In this document: positions 57,493 to 64,000 of the stretch, in pieces
How positions within the stretch are numbered: position 1 is the first letter of the stretch
Layout of the letters: every line of letters begins with the position of its first letter
Origin: Pogostemon cablin
Taxonomy: Eukaryota > Streptophyta > Magnoliopsida > Lamiales > Lamiaceae
Direction of reading: 5' to 3'
Assembly: GCA_023678885.1 (NCBI GenBank)
Contig: CM043005.1
Coordinates: forward strand, 7,802,314 to 7,866,313
Length of the DNA: 64,000 nt
Position numbers and translations under genes: made by a program
Notes under the pieces: model-generated
Seen by the model: only the letters and a program-made list of their open reading frames with translations
What the model was told of the DNA's origin: nothing
Databases searched by the model: none

Positions 57493-59031
57493 ATAAATAT
57501 TAATAGAAACACTTTCTTACTCTTCAACAATATAAATTTTGAAGACGATTGCGCTCTTATGTTTTTTTTTTTAAATCCCACCAAATATTTTGGCTCTTGA
57601 AATCTTGCACCATAATTTATGGGAAGTCATGGCACTTGTAATGACATGAACATGCATTCAGATCCCAAATAATCATTTATCATGATTGAATGGGAAAAGG
57701 GTATGGATTAGACCATCAATCATTCAATCTATATATCATAAATCAGGAAAAGTATATATATCAAAACACATGATCATAGTAATACAAAATGAATTATCAA
57801 TCAATCCATATCTGTAAATTCGGTCGTCTCATACATAATTAGTAAAATAAGTATGAGAGACTGAATACATAACCTGAAATCTACTCTCGAGCAAGCCGAT
57901 CTCCTTCTCAATGAGTCTTTCAAGCGATCCAACGACATCGTTCTCTTCTTTACACATCACAGTGAGAGTGATGATGACATCATTTCTAATGGAGATACGC
58001 ACTAAGAGCCTATAAACCATAGGCGCTTACCGAAAGTCACGTTGGAATTCTAGCTTTCCATGAGGCTTTTCATGTATTCGAATTTTATGAGAGAATGAGG
58101 CTTCAAAATGTAATACTCGTAAAATATATTAATTATTTTGTGTGGTTCCATTTACTAAAAAGATAAATATACCTTTTATATTAGGACGGACGAATATGGC
58201 AAAATGCACTCCCTATGAAACGAATGGAGTATAATATTGTAGAAGTTTGTTTGGTATCCAAAAAAGAGTGAATGTGTTGAATCATGGGTCCAGTGAAATC
58301 TCGCCATTGATGCCTTTCATTCGTCCGGTAAACTCTCAACTCTCAATCCCGCGGTATAAATATTAATGCTCTAATTTTCCATAGATATACTTTTTTTTTC
58401 TTTATTTTAAAAATATATTTACTTATTTAAGGTGAATATCATATACCATAAATTTGTTTAGATTTCCAAGAGACAACAATAATTAGCAATAATTAAATTG
58501 ATAAATTTATGTTATTTAAATACTTAATAAATATTTACATGTAAATATCAAATTATAATAGGGATAGAATAGGGAAAAAATATTTTCTAATCGCTCTCCA
58601 CTAGATGATATGATATATTCATAAAATTTAAAGAGTAAAAATGAGTTGGGCCCACAAAAGTTTATAATTTCGAATCACGATAACATTCACATCTAAAAAA
58701 ATAAACATTCATTCTATAATTTCAAAAATTATTTTAATTTTAAATTTCTCATTCCTAACTAAAAGTCAAACACATAATCTAATAATGGAGTATTATTATA
58801 ATTTTTACTTATTAGTAATTGAAAATTGAGAAACTCTCTTGTGAGACGGGTTTTTTGTGAGATGATTGTGAGACGAGTTGACCCATTATTAAAGTATCTC
58901 ACCAATGATTTCATATAACTAGCGTCTCACAAGAGACTTTATCTTGAAAATTATTAATATATTTTTAAAAATCAATAAAATTAATAAAAAAATCCAAATG
59001 ACGATACACTAAAGGTGACGTCAATTTTGAA
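57493..59031. other. AT-rich spacer with fold-back repeat and MITE scraps
   Basis: No firm gene. 57829-58020 (minus) has a 63-codon ORF with an alpha-helical, charged look (MCKEENDVVGSLERLIEKE); it could be an exon remnant but has no partner exons. Stowaway-like scraps lie near 58180-58230. Confidence 0.45.
58835..58936. repeat. Short fold-back repeat, GTGAGACG type
   Basis: TCTCTTGTGAGACG at the left is inverted as CGTCTCACAAGAGA at the right; 102 bp in total, with further GTGAGA words between. Confidence 0.7.
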
Positions 59032-59072
59032 ATGGAGGGAGTAATATCCGTGACCTTTGAAGACGATAAAGC

Positions 59073-59080
59073 TATAAATA
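59073..59080 (+). promoter_or_regulatory. Candidate TATA box of the F-box gene
   Basis: TATAAATA about 640 bp before the start codon. Downstream there is a possible leader intron from CCG-GTAATT (about 59232) to TTCAG (about 59570), which would bring the leader close to the ATG at 59718. Inferred from sequence only. Confidence 0.4.
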
Positions 59081-59717
59081 AGATGAAATCAGAGAAATCG
59101 TGTTCAAATGGCGTGTGGGTGCTTTACCAATCTCCAATTTATAAACTGAAAGTTGACGTCTCGTCGGGTCAACTCACTGAAACTCTACGGCCGCCGATGC
59201 TCATTGCGGCGGTCACTCTCACCCACTCTCCGGTAATTTCTCATCCCTACTACATTCCGTCATGCATTTATGTCTGTGTGTTTTTTTTTCTTATCATTGT
59301 CTTCTCATGATTTGATTCTCATACAAGTTTAAAATATAGTCATTCCGAATTCTGTGTTTGTTTGATGAAATTTGTGGTTAGTTTTTTATTTATTGAGTGA
59401 TAAGAAAGGCTGAAAGGTTTTCTGAGGGTTTTTCTTGGTGGCGGAGGCGGTGTTGTGTGGTAGTCCAGAAACGCAGAGCTATTGTTCTGTTTTGATTTTG
59501 GGGGCGCTTTATTCTTTTACATGAAAAGCGAAATTGAAGAAGGACAATGAATGTTCACTTTGAATTCAGGTGGAAGGTTCAATATCATCTGCTATGACTT
59601 GTTCTAAAGTTACTAGTAATTCGAGTTCAATCATTCACTCCAAAATTGTTTTTTATTTTCAAGATATTGATTTCAATAGACTTCTGAAATGTCCAGGATT
59701 GCTACTGAACTCAACCA

Positions 59718-61105
59718 ATGGTTAGAAGCTGTAAAAGAAGCAACGCAGATGCCATAAACAGTCTGCCTGATAATATCATAGATTGTATTCTTGCTCGACT
59801 GCCATTGCGGGAAGCAGTGAGAACCTGTGTAATATCAAGAGAATGGAGGCATAAATGGAAATCTGTTCCAAACCTTGTGTTTGATTACCGGTTTAATCAC
59901 TTGCGTAACCATAAACTTGAAAGTGTAATCTATCAAGTTCTGCTTCTTCATCAAGGGTCTATAAATAAGTTTGCCCTCCAAGTCCCCTGTTATCAAACTA
60001 GCCCAGCTATTGATCGATGGATTCAACTTCTATCGAGTTCCCAAGTACAGGACTTCATCCTGCATTTATCTTGGGGAGATAAATATCAAATGACTTCTCC
60101 ATTCTTTGCATTCCAAAACCTTAGGCACCTCAATCTGTATAGATGTAAATTCAATCCGCCATCCCAATTCAAAGGATTTAGCAAGCTTATTACACTAGAT
60201 TTTCAGGATGTAGAGTATGTCCCTGCAGTCTTCGAACAATTCATCTCTCAGAGCCCTCTGCTTGAAAGGGTCAGGCTTGTAGGCTGCACCAACTGCGCTG
60301 CATTTGAATTTCAGGGGCCTTGTCTTAGGATTTTCACGTTCCATGGTGCTTTCAAGGCTATCCGCTTCAAAAATTCACCGGTTCTTGCTGAAGTTTCACT
60401 ATCCGTTCCCTTACTTAATGAGCAGGGAATGCAGTTCTGTACTGGCTTCAAGTATTTTCATATTACACCTACGCTGGAGAAATTGCATCTTCATCCAGCT
60501 GTACTGCAGGTACCTAATGTTATTCTGGTAGTGAAGTTGGCCTTTAATATGACATTTGTTGGCACTTACTTTAAAGTGATACAGTATTTGGATGCAGGTA
60601 GTGTAAGTTGTGCTGACAGTTTAAACCATCTCAAAGTTCTTAACCTTACAATGTACTTGGATAACATCAAGGAGGTTAATTGTGCATTTTGCTTAGCTCG
60701 AAGTTCTCCAAACTTACAGATGCTGCGGGTTACTGTGAGTAATTTGCCTTCTAGTTTATTTTCTTCTTTTAGTCTGCATCCACTTAGAGTTACTAATATC
60801 ATAACATGCATCCTTGTCTGAAGTCTTACGCCACCAGCAATGTGGAAGCTATCATAGAATTCATACAAGCCCAAGAAACACCACCCCATTATCTGCATCA
60901 GCTTAGAAGGGTGGAGATTGCACTTTTCTCAGGTCTTGACGCTGAAATTGAGCTTTTAAGACATCTGCTGGCTTCTGCTGCGGGACTTGAGGTAATTGTG
61001 ATTACACCTGAACGCCCTTTACTTTCTGATGATGTGATGAATCGCCTCAAGCAACTTCCCAGGGCATCTCCAACTGCCCTCATATGTGTAAGAAAGTCCA
61101 AGTAA
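59718..61105 (+). CDS. F-box/LRR/FBD protein (At1g13570-like), 3 coding exons
   Basis: Coding exons 59718-60509, 60585-60734 and 60824-61105, giving 407 residues. F-box proteins recruit substrates to SCF ubiquitin ligases through SKP1. The F-box covers residues about 12-52 (INSLPDNIIDCILARLPLREAVRTCVISREWRHKW, split here only for reference as INSLPDNIIDCIL and REAVRTCVISREWR). Leu-rich repeats follow (LRHLNLYRCKF, LITLDFQDVEY, LLERVRLVGCT). The C-terminal FBD-like part has LRRVEIALFSGLDAEIELLRH before the end. Intron 1 (60510-60584) is only 75 bp, in frame and without a stop, so its retention would add 25 residues; the family alignment LQ-YLDAGSV favours splicing. Intron 2 retained would give an early stop at 60821. 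The gene converges with the CDPK gene. Substrate is unknown. Confidence 0.88.
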
Positions 61106-61774
61106 GTTGGTATGTCTATATGTTTTTAATACTTGTATCAATTTCTGAATTTCATAAAAAGTAATATGAAATTTCTTTGATGAAGTGGAGCAACCTGATA
61201 ACATCAGGGCTCAGGCTACTGAGTGCTCTTACCTCAAATTCCATGCCTTTTTGTCATGGAATTCAGATTTTTTGCTTCTAAACCTATGCTTATTCAAGTG
61301 GTTTTTGGCTTAAAGAGGCTGTCAACAATACATTTTGAATGATCCTTATTCAAGAACACTATATTCATATTTTGTGTTGGGTGAAAATAAAATCATTATC
61401 CAACTACATAAATCTGAGAACTAAACATAATGGTCTGTGCAGAAAACAAGTTGGTTTCTGCAAAATGGACAACTGTACAACACCAAATACAGATCTCTAT
61501 ATCACTAATATTACATGCATTTTACATGTATAAAGACCCCCCTCTCCCTCCCCCCATTTATCTTTAGATACACAGAGCCTTTACTTGATAGCAGTTTGTG
61601 TTCGTACATAGAGTTTAATATGGCCAATCTTATTTGCCTCTCAATCAAAATAGTCTCCCATTACAAATCCCTCCAAAATCTGCAAACCAGTTGACCTTCC
61701 CCCGGTGTAGAAATTTTCTCATGAGTATTGTTATAAAGGAACATTGTCTCCTTTTATGTTGGACATTCTTGTAA
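61106..61774. other. Shared 3' region of two convergent genes
   Basis: 669 bp between the stop codons of the F-box gene and the CDPK gene. It must hold both 3' UTRs and polyadenylation sites. A C-run (CCCCCCTCTCCCTCCCCCC) lies at about 61537-61555. No gene. Confidence 0.7.
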
Positions 61775-64000
61775 CTATGAGACGAAGACACCAGTTCTCC
61801 GTTTCTTGAGATTAGGAGCTGTCTCTGGATTACCCTTCTTCATCATCGCTGCAAATTCATCATAGTTGATCCGTCCATCCTGCAAGACATTACAAGAGGT
61901 TAATGCTCATAGTCACTGCCAATAATAACAAGAAAAAGAAACACACACTAAAATTCCCTAAGAGGAGTTAAGAACACGAATGGATATTAAGGATACAGAT
62001 CCTCTGTCGTGCACTAACACAACAGTATTGCTCGAGTCATCCTCAGTACAAAGTAATACTGATTTGTGCCATAAAAACAACATTGCAGCTTTTGTGCACG
62101 TCAGAGGATTCATATTTGATATAAATTTGTAAGGATGCTAGAGAAGAATGATGCAAGTTTCAAAGATGAATGTTTAGTTTCCCGAAAGAGTAAGTTATGC
62201 TCTACATTATCAGAATCAACTTCGGTAATGATGTCCTTTATGTCCTTTTCATTATCCATTCCAAATTCTCGGAGAGCTTGCTCTAGTTCTTCTATCGTAA
62301 TGTACCTGATCAGAAGAAAAAATAGCTAAGCCATTGTCAATTCAACAAAAACAAAAACTTAGATCCTTTGAACTATCATGACATAATTTATACCCGCTGT
62401 TGTCTTTATCAAAATATTGGAAGGCTGTGTAAAGATGCTCTTCTCTGTCCATTCTGTTCATATGCATTGTTGCTGTAATGAATTCTTCATAGTCTATTGT
62501 CCCATTTCCATCAGCGTCAGCCTGATTTTATTAATTGATGGCACACAAGCATGAGTCATATAATCAAGACATGCATTTTAGTACAACATTTAAGCTCTAT
62601 AGTTCCTAAATACTTACAGCTTCCATCAATTGTTGCACTTCGTATTCAGATAGCTTGGTACCTTGTTTGGACAATCCCTGTTTTAGCTCTTCAAGAGTTA
62701 TTGTACCACTGTTATCCACATCCATCCCTTTGAACATTTGTTTCAACCCCGTTATTTCTTCCTCAGACAAGCAACCCGCAATTACCTACTCATAAATAAA
62801 AGTTCACATATATAAGGAGAGAGTAGCATTTCTGGCTAATGTAGGAATCCAGCACGTTTAATTTCTATATCGTTCTGTTTTGTTATTACCCGGAGGGCAA
62901 CTTTTTTGAACTGATTCATAGCTCTGAATTGTTTGAGTCTATTGAGAACAGAATTGTCAAGAGGAATATCAGGTGCCTCTCCATCCTCCTTGATCCATGG
63001 ATGATCTTCAGACACAAAATACAGTGTTAGAACCTTCAACTTGGTAATGTCTTGAGTTGGTTGTTACATCTGAAATAGTTGAGTCATCATCCTTAGTAAG
63101 TAAAGATTGTACATACTTAGCACTTGGAATGCTGAGATCCTCTGCTTAGGATCTGAATTCAACATCTTCTTCACAAGGTCTTTTGCTCCACTTGAGATCG
63201 AAGGCCACGGATCAGAACTAAAATCTACATGTCCCTTCAAAATTGCACGGAATATTCCATTCTCTGATTCTGTTATAAAATGAGCATTTGAGTCTAGAAA
63301 TATGGAGAGAAGGGGAGAGTGAGTGTGACAGAATTGTACCTGCCCAGAAAGGTGGAACTCCAGATAGAAGGATGTACAACATGACTCCTATACTCCAAAT
63401 GTCAACTTCTGGTCCGTATTGTCTCTTTAGGACTTCTGGTGCAATGTAATAAGCACTTCCTACAATATCCTTGAAAACGTCCCCTGCCAGTCGTATAATG
63501 ACAGTCAAGAGTAAGAATGTAGGTTTGCATGATAGATCGTCATTACATGTTGTGCCTCTAGTATACTTTCGATGAATTAGATATCAAATATCTGTGTGTT
63601 CATGTTTTATCACTTGAATATCCATAATTATAGATCTATCTGTATCAGTCTTTTTATACCCAGGTAGTCGACTACCTTCTTTATAGAAAACGGAGAGCCC
63701 GAAATCAGTGGCCTTAAGAGGTGAATTCTTATCCTTACTCAGCAGCAAGAAATTCTCAGGTTTAAGATCCCTATGAATAACCCCCATGGAATGGCATGTG
63801 TGCACAATTTGCACAATGGTCCTCAGCAGGGAAGCTGCAGCACGTTCCGTGTAATGGCCCTTGGCAATAATCCGGTCGAAGAGCTCGCCTCCTGCGCACA
63901 GTTCCATGACCAAGTGTACAGAATGCTTGTCCTCATATGCCCCTTTCAGCTCCACAATGTTGGGCTGCCCTGTTAAATGGTGCATTATCTGAACCTCCCT
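61775..64000 (-). CDS. Calcium-dependent protein kinase, C-terminal part (gene runs off the window)
   Basis: Minus strand, exons in transcript order: 64000-63676 (partial), 63483-63340, 63269-63117, 63005-62890, 62785-62618, 62521-62394, 62305-62206 and 61879-61775, giving about 413 codons with all frames joining. CDPKs sense Ca2+ and phosphorylate substrates. The visible kinase domain has HRDLKPEN, TDFGLSVFY, GSAYYIAPEVL and the later subdomains. The autoinhibitory junction follows (about FRAMNQFKKVALRVIAG). Four EF hands follow: [36 protein letters not shown] and DSDNDGRINYDE; all have canonical ligands. The protein ends ..KKRRTGVFVS. The glycine loop, catalytic Lys and any N-myristoylation site lie beyond 64000. 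EF-hand 3 wording ([20 protein letters not shown]) resembles group II CDPKs, but the exact member cannot be named. Apparently intact. Confidence 0.95.

Noticed and set aside
59032..59310. 92-codon ORF before the F-box gene
   Set aside because: Overlaps the candidate TATA box and a likely leader intron; no known family; probably promoter and 5' UTR.

Overview
This window is plant nuclear DNA, almost certainly from a eudicot. The evidence is an AT-rich background, intron-containing genes with clear plant homologues (a rhodanese/PpiC protein, an F-box/FBD protein and a CDPK), and nested LTR retrotransposons, LINE remnants and MITEs. The gene sequences do not fix the order; an asterid such as Lamiales is only a guess.

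Positions 1-26,282 form one very large inverted structure. The two outer arms (1-1,607 on + and 24,653-26,282 on -) are copies of the 3' end of a Tat/Athila-type LTR retrotransposon. In each arm the LTR is interrupted at the same base by a Tekay-like Ty3/Gypsy chromovirus. Between the arms lie six partial gypsy copies in alternating orientation. They are arranged as three nearly identical tandem units of 6,951 bp (2,531-9,481, 9,482-16,432 and 16,433-23,381). Each unit is a + strand gag-pol piece joined to a - strand LTR-gag piece. All are coding-dead.

From 26,283 to 31,108 is a nest of non-coding Tat-like sequence holding a solo LTR with a 5-bp target duplication (26,594-28,416) and a small non-autonomous LTR element with a 5-bp target duplication (28,876-30,380). 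From 31,109 to 36,466 there are degraded repeats and a short Copia RT scrap. From 36,467 to 40,783 a - strand gypsy composite has one LTR acting both as the 3' LTR of one element (integrase/chromodomain) and the 5' LTR of another (gag-protease). It abuts a third Tat LTR (40,784-about 42,659) that preserves the uninterrupted target site.

From 42,660 to 51,015 lie a decayed TSR3 gene fragment, a fold-back MITE with an 8-bp target duplication, nested Stowaway-like MITEs and AT-rich spacer. Gene-bearing DNA follows: a complete eight-exon gene for a plastid-type rhodanese/PpiC protein (51,136-54,212, +), a LINE remnant split by a Copia solo LTR (55,308-57,492), a three-exon F-box/FBD gene (59,718-61,105, +), and the 3' part of a CDPK gene (61,775-64,000, -) converging on the F-box gene.

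The most notable signals are: (a) the alternating inverted array, which if transcribed would give long hairpins; (b) phased heat-shock-element arrays just upstream of the TATA box in four Tat-type LTRs of two sequence types; (c) dense CpG-centred dyad-word arrays in the same slot of those LTRs; and (d) a conserved consensus splice donor in the gypsy LTR paired with an acceptor just before the gag start.
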